From: Metellina segmentata
Taxonomy: Eukaryota > Arthropoda > Arachnida > Araneae > Tetragnathidae
Length of the DNA: 64,000 bases
Direction: 5' to 3'
Assembly (NCBI GenBank): GCA_947359465.1
Contig: OX375880.1
Span: 24,132,714-24,196,713 of the forward strand
Shown here: in pieces, positions 35,274 to 47,593 of the stretch
Layout: every line of letters begins with the position of its first letter
How positions within the stretch are numbered: position 1 is the stretch's first letter
Position numbers and translations under genes: made by a program
Notes under the pieces: model-generated
Databases searched by the model: none
What the model was told of the DNA's origin: nothing
The model's input: only the letters and a program-made list of their open reading frames with translations

Positions 35274-36135
35274 ACACATAATTCTGTTTTATTACGAACT
35301 TTTTTTTAACACAAATTTGACCTAACACGAAATCAAAATAAATACTTCATTCTCTTTTTACGCGAGTCATTTTGATTTAACACGAGTGGGCCAAACCAAT
35401 CATTTTCTCTCTCTTTTTGCCTAAATTCTAAATTTTTTTATATTTGTGGCATAATAGTATCATTTCTGTATTATATGCACTTAGGAAGAACGCGATGGAA
35501 AGTTTCAACGTGAACTGAAGTTGTTGAGAGCCTTTTACAGAGAATTAAATAACGACCTAACCGAAACACAAACACAAAGATTAATAAAACTTTTTCGTTC
35601 GAGTAACTAGTGAAGGTATAGGCATATAATTAACGTCGCACGTGTGCAACAAAACGGGCTATTGGCGACGATTTGGGACGAACCCATGAAGGGATAAAAC
35701 CGATAAAACCGGCGAAACATCAGCACCAGAGGAGACTCGTACTGATTTTGCTCAAGAGATCACAGAAAGAAATTTATTTATAGAGGAAGAAGACGATGTC
35801 CACAACAGTTCTAGTGATAACAGTAATATTTCAGCTGTACGCAAACGTATGTGCCGTTTACTGTCAGAAAGTGAAAATGAATAAAATCTTGCTATGTGTG
35901 TGAAATAGATTTTTTTTTTATTCTAGAAGAATTGTTTTCGTTTCAAATTCAAATTTACTTCAATACAATTTCATCACATATTACATATGTATTTTGTTGA
36001 AATAAAATTTTCAGCTTTAAACGAATATTTTCATGTTTTCAATCATCTTTTCTTCAACAGATACAATGTCTTTTTTAACACGTATTCTTCAGAAACGTAT
36101 CTATCGTGTAAAAACAGAATTATGTGTATTTAAAA
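35274..36135 (+). mobile_element. Pogo/Tigger-like element, internally deleted
   Basis: Imperfect inverted ends ACACATAATTCTGTTTTA (left) and ACACATAATTCTGTTTTTAC (inward from the right), next to TA. The interior has coding scraps at 35500-35620 (RAFYRELNNDLTETQTQRL) and 35710-35885 (FIEEEDDVHNSSSDNSN, then a stop), like the C-terminal acidic end of a Tigger/Jerky transposase. A reverse SINE piece interrupts it at 35630-35700. Confidence 0.5.
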
Positions 36136-36479
36136 GCATTTCATCTCAGTCTCATTTTCACGCATTGACGTACAATTGAGTGTTGATGTTCTGCAAATCA
36201 TCAACATCTATATTATAACACAATCTCTATTCATTCACTAACTAAAGTTCTCTATGTTGAAGATTGAGCAGTGGTAGTACATCCTATAGAAATACGCGAG
36301 TAGGTCTATTATTTAGACTTATTACTTTTGCTTACTGACTTCAATATCAATGATTTTTTGTTTCGATCCGGTAACCACAATGGCAGCTTCAAATTCTAGA
36401 AAGGAAATGCAGATAATATTAATATTTGAAACTTGAGGGTTTATGCTTAATTAACAAATGAAACGAGGCCTATGTGTCT

Positions 36480-37560
36480 TTGTGAAAATTTTTAGTAACG
36501 ATGCAATGAAAACAGCAAAAATGAAAGATCAGACCCCATTCCTTAAGAAAGATAACAATGGCTTTTTTAAAGAACTGAAAAAGAAACACAACAACCAACA
36601 ATAAAATCATTTATTATCAAAGCACCAGCCGTCGCTGACAATAAACAAAGATTAATAGCCTCCCACAATATTTCTTTTTATACAACATTAAAAGGAAACG
36701 TATACCATTGTAGAGGAAATTGCAAACCCTCAATCCAAGAACTAATTGAAACCATAATGAAAAAAAGATTATGGCCCTGTTTGAAATGCTTACCATTGAG
36801 TGCGAAGACCAAGAAAAGACGTTTTGGTGAAATGGATGAAGATGTAAAACAAAATAGTATCAGAACTCGAAAATAGCGAGTTCTCCATCCAACTGGATGA
36901 ATCTACGTTCGATAGTTCTTTATTATTATGGCTTCTGTAAGATTATGTTATAAAACCAAACTTCCAATTATTGATAAACAAACTAAACATCAAATTATGA
37001 TTAAATCGAATTTTTATTTAAATAAATTTTATTATCGAATAGATATCTGAAAGGTGATGGAATGGGGTTGACGGTTTTTAAGCGATAGGAGGAATACTTA
37101 AATAAGTATGATATTCCATTTACTAATATAACAACAGTAGCCACAGATAGGGAACTGGAGATGATGACGGATATTGAAGTATGATGGTTGTCTATAGGTG
37201 CAAGTCTACAAATATTTGTTGAGTTGTTCGACTCAATCCTTGAGTACTATCTTAGAGATGTTAATTTGTTTTTTATTGATGAAGACGATGTAAAGTAATA
37301 TTTCCTACTTGGAGGAGTTATTTTCAATATTTACTAACTCAGAGACCGTCTAAAAGGTAAAGGCGTAGCTATTACATATTTAAGCTAGGAGATTCATTTA
37401 GGCTTCCAAGCTAAATTGGCCTTATATAAATCATTATTGTTAGGAAAGATTTTAATCATTTTTCGAATCAACGGCAATTGGAAGTAAAAGATGAAAAATT
37501 AGAATTCGACCAACTTTCCGTAAATATTTGATTGAATACATAATGGTTTGTAGAAATAAA
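36480..37560 (+). pseudogene. Second ZBED5/FAM200-like hAT remnant
   Basis: Heavily decayed transposase with blocks in order: SNDAMKTAKMKDQTPFLKK and FFKELKKKHNNQQ (linker after the BED finger), NSEFSIQLDESTFDSS (start of the catalytic fold), then after a deletion WLSIGASLQIFVELFDSIL and a short C-terminal stretch. Related to, but distinct from, the copy at 12462-14215. No ends found. Confidence 0.7.
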
Positions 37561-37564
37561 CAAA

Positions 37565-38166
37565 AAATAATAAATAAAAAAAACTTAATATTTAAAAGAA
37601 CAAGCGTAATAAACTTATTTTAAAATGACCGGAATTTATGTTTCTGTTTTTGTGTGTGTTTCAGTATTTTACTTATTGCAAACAGATTATCTAAGAATTA
37701 AATTTTAATGAATTATTTATTTTCTGCAAAATATCACTAGACATGGGTAATTTCTTTTGGCGCTATATGTATAGTTCGACCAAATTTATTTAAAAATGGT
37801 TGAATATATAATGGTTTATAGAATGCTGCTACATAAAAATAGATAAATTATGTAAAACAAAAGAGCTTAACATAAAGAGTGTAATTTCTAATTTTAAAAT
37901 GACCGGTAAAGTTAAGAATATCATTTAAAAATTCGATGAGTTACGTTCAATTAAAACGGTTAGCCATACTCTGTATATCAAATATATTTCAAAATTTTGC
38001 CATAGATTTTCTGAACAAAACGATTAAAATCCATTAAATTTAGATTTGGTTTTCATATTTCATGGATGTAATTAAAAGCTGCACTCCATAGCCAAGTAAC
38101 TAGAACTATCATTTTAAATAATTAGCGAGCAACGCCGGAGAATTCTGCTATTCATATATAAGAAAG
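37565..38166. repeat. AT-rich region with a diverged direct repeat
   Basis: ATAATGGTTTGTAGAA...TTTTAAAATGACCGG at 37540-37640 reappears as ATAATGGTTTATAGAA...TTTTAAAATGACCGG at 37810-37910. No gene seen. Confidence 0.55.
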
Positions 38167-38177
38167 AATATATTGTT

Positions 38178-38276
38178 CTTCCTGTAAAACGGATGTGTCA
38201 TGCATGAAGAAGTCCAACCCTCCGTGGCAATGGCACCTCCAATTGGGCCATATATGGCCCGCACGACAACAACAAC
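38178..38276 (+). mobile_element. 99-bp retroposed fragment with ACA tail
   Basis: Bounded by an 11-bp direct repeat AATATATTGTT (38167-38177 and 38277-38287) and ending ACGACAACAACAACA, which looks like the 3' end of a short retroposon. It includes GGGCCATATATGGCCC, a palindrome. Confidence 0.65.
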
Positions 38277-38287
38277 AATATATTGTT

Positions 38288-38870
38288 ACTTTAATCTCTA
38301 AACAATATTTTTTATTATATATTATTTACCCCTTCTGGTCAAATATGTAATGTTAAGAAGGATATCTAAATCAAAAACGTTAAACAGGAAGAAAATATAA
38401 TTACTAAAATATGTTAAGGAAAATTATAAAATGACGATTTCCTAAATGGAAAAGGTACACAAAATCAAATGAAGGAAACTCGACTAAAACTGTATTTTAA
38501 AGGGATATAGTTTAATATGTCGATTAATTGTGAAAAAGTTAGGAATTGTATTTTGAGTCCCAAAACAACAGTAACAAAATCCTGTATCACGTATGAACAC
38601 GTCTTGCCCATCGATCAATTGGCGACTGAAAGTTTCGTGTCGAAACAATTATTTGGATACGCCTACGACGGGCTAACATATTCCTAAACTATCGTCAAAA
38701 TTGGCAATGGTTATTATCGCCAATTATAGTATTCCCTTCCCTTTCTATGCCTATTACGCTTATCAAATGACATCAGTGAAATGTAAACAATGAACTGCCA
38801 AATTATTTTAAACTTTCAAAGTAAAATTTTGAAATGAGAACATCAAATTACCATTAAAAAGCTTTAGCTG
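38288..38870. other. AT-rich spacer, no gene seen
   Basis: No open frame, transposon end or repeat recognised. Confidence 0.45.
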
Positions 38871-38875
38871 CTACA

Positions 38876-39075
38876 AAAAAATCTGTCGTGGCCTCAAATG
38901 TCTTCACTTTGGCGAATTGTGGAAGGTTTTTCAGTGGGGTTGGGTCAGCTCTGGTGTTGACCTCGTCATCTGGGTGGGATTCAAAATTACGATGTGTTTT
39001 CCTATGATCTTTCCCTTCAGGATTAATCTCGGACCGTCGACAATAGCCCATTATGTTGCTCTAGTGCGAAGTTTA
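38876..39075 (+). repeat. Headless SINE copy
   Basis: Forward SINE body from AATCTGTCGTGGCCTCAAAT to the GCTCTAGTGCGAAGTTTA end, about 370 bp past the 3' end of receptor gene 2. Confidence 0.8.
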
Positions 39076-39441
39076 TCCATGTGGCTTTGAGGTGACCTGA
39101 CTTTTCGTTAATGACGAGGTTCTCATCAAGATACAATTGCTCTATTACTCCAAGGGAATGAAGATTCATGTGGGACAAACAAAGTATTCAATGGACAGAA
39201 CTCGTGACAACTTGGAACAAGTTTTTACATCAGAGGCTTGACAGTTTTGGATGAAAAGATTGTTTTTATAGTTTGATGGTAAGCGTTTTTTTGCATAAAT
39301 CAGGATCTAAACTTATAGGAGAGCGTGGAGTATAACTTGCCTTCCCAAAATAAATTGTTATTACTTTACGGGGATCCTTTTTTGTCATAAGATCAGTCAT
39401 TCTTACGAAAAATCTGATTCTCACTCTGATTATATAAATAT

Positions 39442-40680
39442 TTATCGATGGACGAATGAATTATTTGTATTCTTCCACTTCCTATGAACCACTTCTGCTA
39501 GAAAGACAACAATAGACAGTAACAAACCAACCACCAAAAGTATGAAAGCTCCGGACAAGTCTGCAATGTTCAGCTGCCGTTTAACCGATGTTTCTAAATT
39601 TGTTCTACGATTATGCAAGAAAAAGATCAACGCCTCGTCTCTCATGTATTTCTCATGCAGTCCAGCACTTTGCATTCTGGAAATTAGGATGTTCAATCTC
39701 CTTTTACAGCAGAAGTTCCTCCCCAGAGCTATTCCCAACGAAGTAATATCGATGTTTTCGCTGCGCCGTACATTCGAACGAACTACGCTTTCACCCGAAC
39801 CCAAGGTACCTAAAATGGTACTTTTTACTATAATGTATCGTTTTTTTGCGTACGATTCCCCTTCACCGGTCAAGTAGCTCCATTTATTACGTTCGATTGC
39901 TTGTCCGATATACTTCAGATGTTCTTCTTTGGAATTAAGAAGGTAAGGAAGCAGTGATGTTCTCTTAATTATTGCGCAACCCCGCGTTCTCTTTTGAATT
40001 GCTTCGGCGAGTTCTTGGTAGTTCTTGATGGGAGTCTCTTGCAAAGGTACCGTCAGGATGGACAACAACACAGCCGAGTACCCGAACGATATCATTAATG
40101 CCAAGAACCACCAGAAGGAAAGTAGGATTTTTATTTTTTTGGAGTTCTTGCCAATCTCTATAGACTGTCTTAAGACGCTGGCCAGAATCAACAGCAACAT
40201 GTGTCCCCACGGACCTCTCCCTTTAAAAGCGATGACATTCAAAACGATTGTTGTGAGGATGAGGGAAACCATGAAGTATACCCAAGTGGAGGTATCGAAT
40301 GCCTTTAGCAATGTTAAAGGTGATGGAGCACTGTTGAACTTCTGGATGGGGAAGCTGCATCTGTCTATGGTATACGGATTGGTAAAGTCGACTGCTTCCC
40401 TTCTGTTTTGGGTCATACCTAGCATGTTGAAAGCCATGTCCGCTTCTCCTCTATGTGCCATGCCGATGAGTCCCGACCAGTTCCAGTCTTGCTTGAGCGA
40501 ACCCCATTCCTTGTCTTTGGGAACCACAAATTCGTAGTTGAGGCCGAAACTGTCTAAAATTGCTTGCATGTATCTGCCTTCAAACCCACTAAGTATTTCA
40601 TGACCACCAGGGTCCTTATGAACATCAATAATATGGCATGCAGGTAAAATTGCGGCAATTAGTTTTTGTATTTGCACCAT
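39442..40680 (-). CDS. Ionotropic receptor (IR/iGluR-like), intronless, gene 2
   Basis: Paralogue of the receptor at 26963-28207, same strand and same structure. I prefer the ATG at 40680, which gives 412 residues and aligns with the start of gene 1; an in-frame ATG at 40719 would add 13 residues. Numbered from 40719: S1 about 45-120 (GFEGRYMQAILDSFG, NWSGLIGMAHRGEADMAFNM); Arg106 in TQNRREAVDFT takes the ligand-contact Arg position; M1 about 142-164, pore loop 172-187, M3 197-222 (SFGYSAVLLSIL), S2 231-385, M4 388-411. No amino-terminal domain. Two Cys in NFCCKR late in S2 are shared with gene 1. It presumably forms a cation channel subunit in sensory neurons (family inference). Repeats just upstream could lie in its promoter. 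Confidence 0.88.
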   Translation of the reverse strand: MVQIQKLIAAILPACHIIDVHKDPGGHEILSGFEGRYMQAILDSFGLNYEFVVPKDKEWGSLKQDWNWSGLIGMAHRGEADMAFNMLGMTQNRREAVDFTNPYTIDRCSFPIQKFNSAPSPLTLLKAFDTSTWVYFMVSLILTTIVLNVIAFKGRGPWGHMLLLILASVLRQSIEIGKNSKKIKILLSFWWFLALMISFGYSAVLLSILTVPLQETPIKNYQELAEAIQKRTRGCAIIKRTSLLPYLLNSKEEHLKYIGQAIERNKWSYLTGEGESYAKKRYIIVKSTILGTLGSGESVVRSNVRRSENIDITSLGIALGRNFCCKRRLNILISRMQSAGLHEKYMRDEALIFFLHNRRTNLETSVKRQLNIADLSGAFILLVVGLLLSIVVFLAEVVHRKWKNTNNSFVHR

Positions 40681-40717
40681 TGTCTTAAAGCACTTCAACT
40701 TTCCAATATTCCAGGAC

Positions 40718-41100
40718 AAAATTGAATTTTGAAGAATACTTAGTGCAGTGTCAGTTGGTGAAAGTTTGACACTTATAGGTGATAGATTCCACAGATATAG
40801 GTGATAGCTTCGACGGATAGAGGTGATAATTTGAACATGTGTAGGTGATAGATTTTACAGATATAAGTGATAAATTCGTTTGGTGATAGATTCGAACTTT
40901 CGAAGGTACGATTATTTCGAAGAATATTTAGTTAAGCGTCATTTGGTGCTAGTTCGAGATTATTAGATAATAGATTTACCAATTAGTTTCCATATATGCT
41001 CCTGTCTCTTAAAAGTACTTTCCCATTGCTCCATAGCCACCTTCTGATATTTCAGACGGAGATTGAATTTTAAGAATATCTAGTACTGCGTCATTTGGTG
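40718..41100. repeat. Short repeats upstream of receptor gene 2
   Basis: Three spaced copies of a GAAGAATA(C/T)TTAGT..GTCA(T/G)TTGGTG block near 40730, 40917 and 41070. Between them (about 40775-40900) is a loose tandem repeat of ATAGGTGATAGATTCCACAG-like units. It starts about 40 bp upstream of the preferred start codon. Confidence 0.75.
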
Positions 41101-42380
41101 ATAATCCAGTGAAATATGTTTTAGAACGAAGTAGATTTTGTTTAAATAATAACAATAATCGATTTTTGCACGGATGAAATAATTTCATAACTATAATATT
41201 CTCATAAATAATATAATTTAGCTCAGAGTCGAATGCTTCTGAATGTTATCCTTTTTGGGTCTGCTTTATGATTCTCAAATCTTTCTTATTTCAGGTTTAC
41301 CATTGTTGTCATGCGATATTGAGGAAAATATTGCAGCATTAGTTTTTCATAGTAAATGCTTTTTCATTAACTTTACTCGAAAGCATCATTCTACATAAAA
41401 ATAAATCCACTTTAAAATTATTTCGAAAAAGTATTATGCAAAAATCTACTGTAGTTTTTAAAGGAATGATTAGAGCTGCAAAAAATATTGAACGATAGAA
41501 AGTCCTTACTTAAAATGCCAATTTAATTCGGTAAAACTACCTTGGAAAATCCCCCCCCCTCCATACCGTAAACCATTTCTATCAAAGCTAAGCTATAACG
41601 AAACGATTTTCCAGCATGTTATTTTGCTTATAATGAGTCAACCCTACTTTCGAATCGAACAGCGAATCAAGTTTAAGCAACTTAACTAAATTCATGAATT
41701 ATGCAAGCAATATACGAAACATCGTCTGTTCCGAAAAATCACTAATAATGAAAATCAACCACATTTCCATTTCTTATTTGGAAAGTCGATTTAACCATTA
41801 CTTTACCCTCCAAGTGGCCTTAACAAGATATCTCGTTCAAAATCCTGCAAATTTTTCTAAGGACGAGTAACCTTTTTGAGTCAAATCTGCCTATTACTAT
41901 AAGGTCAATGAAGATTCAATGTGATCCTTGATTATTTATTGAATTGTAGCTTTACCAAAGTTGTAATTTGTAGTAGTTTGTAGAACTAGTTTGGAGGAGC
42001 TTCACCAAATATGGCTTTTGTGCCATAAAAACCAGAAAATAACCAACCAACCCTTTCCTAGAAGTGGTGACAGTATGGAATAGGTATTTGCTTCACTCTG
42101 GTCCATACAGTGAAAGGTGATCGTGTTTTTTTACTTCATGAGATTAAAGATATACTTATTCAACTTTTCTATTTTCAATATATATCCTTTTAAAACATTG
42201 AATTTTTTTTAAAGCGTTGTCAAATTGACCGTCTGTGTCTGAAAAACTGCAATCGTTTACCTGTTTTGTCTGTTCTGAAGACATCTTATTTTAAAACAAG
42301 CTATTATTATGCATGCGGAATGGAATTTTGAAGCAAAAAATTTATTTGCCTGAAAAGAAACATGATATCGGATCAATGTG
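41101..42380. other. AT-rich spacer, no gene seen
   Basis: No gene. A short tail-like sequence near 42000-42055 (GGCTTTTGTGCCATAAAAAC, then ACCAACCAACC) resembles the one at 21580 and may be the 3' end of a retroposon family. Confidence 0.45.
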
Positions 42381-42384
42381 ATCT

Positions 42385-43780
42385 ATCGTGCTTTCGTAAT
42401 GATAATCGAATTAGGAACCATCGCATTTCTGGTGCAAGAGTATTAGAAAAAATCAATAGGAAAACCTGCTGCGGTCATTCCATACCAAATCAACGCAAAA
42501 AATAAGGTTTCGTCACCAACAGTCTCAGATTGTAATAAAACCTATTGAATTTTCACAATGGATTTCCACAGATCGAACACACTTAATCGAAACCAGTTCA
42601 ACACTACATGAGTTAATTAATGATCTAACAGACAAAATAAAACATCTGATTCCTCATTTTTTCATAGCAAAATCACAGTCTTCCTTCCAAATTAAAAGAA
42701 AACCTTCTATTGCAGACTGGTGTTATTTTACTAGATTTAGGTGAAAAACTTCATTCATCATCCAAGAAGAGGTACAAGAGTGAGACTGGACTTATAAATC
42801 TTGTACTTTACATCTCCTGTGGTGCATTATGAAAGTCCCGACGGAGAGAAAGTGATCTCATACCATTGCATTGCTTCTGACGATTTAAAGCATGATGTGA
42901 ATATGGTATTCAAAACTCAAGAAATAGTTTTGAAATATATAAAAGATAATTATACACACATCTCAAACAGATACACTACTTTAGCGACGGCTGTGCAGCA
43001 CAGTACAAAAATAAGTTCAACTTACTAAATCTCTGCCATCATCAGGAAGATTTCCAAATAGACGTACAGTGGTCATTCTTTGCCGCTAGTCATGATAAGT
43101 CAGAATGTGATGGTATTGGCAGAACTGCAAAACGTCTAGATAGAAGATAGAGTCTTCAGAGACCCCCTTGACAATCAGATCACAACAAAAACATTTTTTA
43201 ATTTCTGCGACGAAAAAATTGAAAAAGTCAAATTTTATTATATTGTAAGGGCATGGACATAATCCACTCTTCACTCGAAATCAGTTTTCAGAGATGTGCA
43301 TACACTCCCTGAAACTCGTGATTTTCACAACTTTAAACCACTCAATAATACAGGCACAAATGATGCAAGAAGATTGAGCATTGATAAAGAACGCTCCCTC
43401 AATTTTAACCTGAAGAACCTCCCCAAATTTTCTGTGAATACTGATGATTTGAATCCCGGATGTTTTGTCGCTTGCAAATACGATCATTTTTGGTACTTTG
43501 GAATGATATCGGTGATTAATCAAGACGACGGAGATGCTTTAGTAAAATTTACTCATCCAAATGGACTTTCATTCTTAACCTTCATTCTGCTGGCCTAGCC
43601 GTGACGATTTTTGCGCAATACCATTTCAACATATGCTTGGTATTGTACAACCCCCACAGATTATTATTGGCAGAAGATACTTCTTTCCCAATGAGTGTAT
43701 GGCGTTGATGGAAGAAAAAATGGAAAACGTACAGGTGATGCTGAGGCTACAGCAAAGAAACTGAAGAGCATTAAACTTGT
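42385..43780 (+). pseudogene. Decayed transposase-like protein of an unnamed family
   Basis: Blocks in several frames match, from memory, a protein family present in many copies in arthropods and cnidarians but without a settled name. A start-like block has RKTCCGHSIPNQR. WISTDRTHLIETSS and FFIAKSQSSF follow. An open stretch 42801-43028 (VVHYESPDGEKVISYHCIAS) precedes a frameshifted HYFSDGCAAQYKNKFNLLNL near 42960-43030, then VQWSFFAASHDKSECDGIG near 43065-43125. The final open frame 43296-43598 holds LNPGCFVACKYDHFWYFGMI and VKFTHPNG, a small beta-barrel-like module. FSDG looks like a DDE-type active-site Asp. It was probably carried by a DNA transposon; ends were not found. Confidence 0.6.
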
Positions 43781-44592
43781 AAGGTAATCGACTGTGATAA
43801 TAGTATAGTCTGTTATAATTTTTTACTTTAGTTTAATTGGTGTTATTCTTATTGTTATTTATGTATCTCGTGTTATAAAACTGCTTCATTGTGAGTTACA
43901 CTTCAATATATTTAACATGAATTTAAAAGCCTCTGCATCCATTATTTCAAGATGGCAGACAAACATTATTTTCTTTTTTAACAATATATGCATGTCTTTG
44001 CATGTAATAATATTATAAAACAAATTGGGAATCATATAATGTTGCGTAATTGAATATAATGCATATTTTTAAATACTTTAAATCTTTTTCTTGCTATGTC
44101 TTATTACTTTGCTTGCCAGCATTTAAATTTTCTGACTGAATTTTTTTAAATTCACAATAACCAATTTTCTTAATTTAAAATACACCAAAACTAAAAACAA
44201 GCCTACACTTTTGGAACGAAAACATATACTAGGCAATATTATGTTACTTTTATGATGAACAACTTTATTTCAATTATTTTTATATTACAGCTATGGATAG
44301 TAGGAAAGTTGTACGAAATTGCTACCCAATTGCCCTTTTTTTGTCCAAAAAACGTAAAATTTTCATTACAAGGAATAAAAAAACCCCCCAAAACTTTCAT
44401 TTTTTGTTTGGAAAAAGCATGTTTTTGCAATAATTTTCAACATAAAAAGCTTTGGATTTCATCATACCCTCATTCATGGTATTCAGGTTTTCTAAACCTA
44501 GTTTTTCCACCAAAAAAAAAACAAGACTAAAAGTACATTTATAAATTGTTTTTGGTATTTATAAAAATTTTTGAGTGTTGTAGTATTTTTTT
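43781..44592. other. AT-rich spacer, no gene seen
   Basis: No supported gene. The short open frames at 44239-44530 lie in AT-rich DNA and match nothing known to me. Confidence 0.45.
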
Positions 44593-45142
44593 CTGAAATT
44601 CTTGGCGTCCTCAGGGGCATTCCTTTTGTCGTTTTGTACGGGCTTCACAACCCCGGAGTATCTAAGTGATCTTTCCTCCCTTCCTTTTCCCCTCTCCTCT
44701 ACCCTTCTGTGTTTTGCTTTTTCTTCCTCCCTCATTGTGGTTACCTCTTCGGAGGTGAGGGCTCCCCTTGAGAAGCTTTTCGTCAGTCGGTGCTTTCAGC
44801 TCCTCTTGGGGACTAAACCACATACGTCTTTGCCGCGCATGGAGACCTGTGTCTTCGGAAAAGGTGATCCTGGTGATTGAGGGACAACATAATTACCCAA
44901 TACATTACTTCGGCTCTTGCTTCGAATAAACAGGAAATGTACTTTGGTCCCAGTACGTTAATCGGCTGGTGGGTATATCCTGCTTGGACTAAGGACCTGC
45001 TCACCAACTAGCTCCTTAACGCAGTCATAGAGGTAACTTGGATTCGTATAGTCACTGGCTAGAACTGGTACAGGAACCTGTACACCCTCGTTGGAATCTA
45101 TAGTGGGTGGTGCCGCCGGGGACTGAAAATTTACTTTCAAAC

Positions 45143-46426
45143 ATGGAAAATAAAATAATCGACTTCTCCTTCAGTGGAGCACATATGTAGCAAAAATAAT
45201 GAAAATAATGTATCGGAACAAAAATTTTTTACAATGAAAAGTAACGAGGGAAATCTTAAAAACATATCAGAAATTTCAATTCACAAAACTATATTAAGAA
45301 TCGTTGGAGAGACAAAAAACATAAAAAAAACCCCACTAGCAGGAGATGTACTCGTAGAAGTTTCAAATAGAACACAGGCTTTCAACATCCCAAAAATAAA
45401 ATTCGTCGGTCCAATAGAAGTAACTGTTACACACCATAAAACTTTGAATTCATCTAGAGGCGTAATTTCTGAATCATATTAAGTTCATGATACGGAACAA
45501 GACATCTTAGAATCCCTGTCCAAACAATATGTAATTAATGTCAAAAGAATCACTATTCCAAGAAATGGTCAAAAAATACCCACCAAACATATAATATTAA
45601 CTTTCACTGCACCAAGTATACCAAAATACGTTAAAATAGCTTATATGAATTGCCCAGTTAGACCTTTCATACCTAATCTAAATCGTTGCTTTAAACGTCA
45701 AAGATTCGGCCACTCTTTCCTTGCTTGCCGTGGCAAAGAAACCTGTGCAAAATGCTCTCGTACAGAACACAAGACCGATATCTGTACGTCACCGTCCCTT
45801 TGCTGTGTGAATTGCAAAGGTGACCATCTAGCTTACGCCAAACCTTGCCCTAAGTTTCAAACTGAAAAAGAAATTCATTCAATTAAAGTACAACAAAACA
45901 TTTCATTTCCGGAGGTCCGAAAAATTGTTAATGATCGCACCTCGAAACTTGAAATATCTTACTCTCTTCAATAGTAAAAAAAAACCCTTCAAAACTATAA
46001 TGAAACTCCAACCGATGTACCTATGTTTAAGCCATCTGACCAACATAAAACTTCAACGAACCAACCTGTATGCCTTATTTTTCTAAAGCATCAGCTACTA
46101 CCTCATCAAATACAAAAAACATAAACCAACCAAATCGATCTATAAATACTTCTTTAAAAAGAATCATATCACCCGGACAAAATAATAATAATAAAATAGC
46201 AAGAAGTTCTTCTCAAATCTCTCTTCTGCCTGGACCTGGCACCATTGGGCCAGGCCAACCAACGGGCCAGTTATAGCCTGAAGTTTCATCCAGAAACTTG
46301 ATAACTGGTCCTTCTACCAGTGACCTCATACAACTTTACAACACCAAAAGGGATATTTCCTCTGTTGAAGGTGAGGACTTGCGAGACTTCGCCACCGAAG
46401 TCCAAAAAGGGCAAACTTCGTCCTAG
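45143..46426 (+). pseudogene. Jockey ORF1 (gag-like, zinc knuckles), broken
   Basis: RNA-binding ORF1 protein of the LINE. It is broken early by a TAG after about 15 codons and again later. The open part at 45645-45974 contains the diagnostic CCHC zinc knuckle series: CFKRQRFGHSFLAC (first Cys pair damaged, one is Arg), CAKCSRTEHKTDIC and CCVNCKGDHLAYAKPCPKF. The C-terminal part is Ser/Asn rich and low in complexity. Confidence 0.85.
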
Positions 46427-46546
46427 GATGAAAAACCATAAGTAGTTTTTTATTTTCCTTTTTATTTTAGTTTTATGACTTCCTTTCCTTCCTGGAACTG
46501 CCGGGGTTTCCGTAAAAAATTTGATGATGTTAAAGATAACATAAAC

Positions 46547-47036
46547 CAGGGGTGGTCAACCTGTGGCGCTTGCGCTAAACTTGGCGCATTGGATGATTAC
46601 AAGTGGCGCATTGCATCCTTGCGCCTACTTATTCTTTTGAACTAGGTGCCATAACTTAACCCATCTCCATATTTTCAACACCAGAGTGCTCTCAGTTTAA
46701 TTCATACAGCCTTCACCAAAGATACTCTCCGGCAGCTGTAGCACCATTAGGGGGGTCCACGACAACGATCGCCCTCACGTTCAAGAGATCATCTCTCACT
46801 ATTGTAGATTGGTGCTCCAATAAATGTGCATCTTTTGAACTGTCGTGCATTAATTAATTTATTTGGCGTGACTGAGTTATTCCTCCCTCCCCCCCCCCAA
46901 GCGAAGTAGATTCTACCCCTATCCATATTTTCTAACCCCACCCATGAAGGTAAGAAGGTATTTGTTTTGTGTGGCGCATCTGAAGTCGCATGTGAAAAAA
47001 ATTGACGTATGGTGTGTAAAAGGTTGACCACCCCTG
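46547..47036. mobile_element. 490-bp non-autonomous hAT in Jockey ORF2
   Basis: Inverted ends CAGGGGTGGTCAACCT (left; right end read inward CAGGGGTGGTCAACCTTT) with a perfect 8-bp TSD ACATAAAC at 46539-46546 and 47037-47044. No coding capacity. Confidence 0.93.
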
Positions 47037-47593
47037 ACATAAACAAACATAAGCCAGCTGCAATCGTCTTCCAGGATACAGATGTAATAAACCATGACAC
47101 CACCAACATTCGTTTCTTCACTATATTCCAATATGTTCCGAAAACATTACGGTGATAGCCAAAGAGCATGTGGAGGTGTTGCATTGCTTACCTCTCATGA
47201 CTTACCAGTTACTCAAATTAACCTGAAAACAAATCTCCAAGCTGTAGCTTTATTTTAATAACAATATGCAATTCATATCTACCTCCTAACACCCATACCG
47301 CCCACTTTTGACTTAAATAATCTGATAGATTAACTTCCGCGACCATTCATAATACTTGGTGACTTAAATGGCCATCATATTCTCTGGAGCAGTTCAGACA
47401 TTAATCATAGAGGCAAACAAAATGAAAAAATAATAACAGGCAATGATTTATGTATTATGAATAACGGCCAACCTACTTACTTTCACTCACTTTCACTTAC
47501 TTACCATTCAATAGATCTCGCAATTTTAACTCCTTCAATTTTACCATTTTAGACTTTTTCTGTGGATCGTTACCTTTACAATAGTGACCATCT

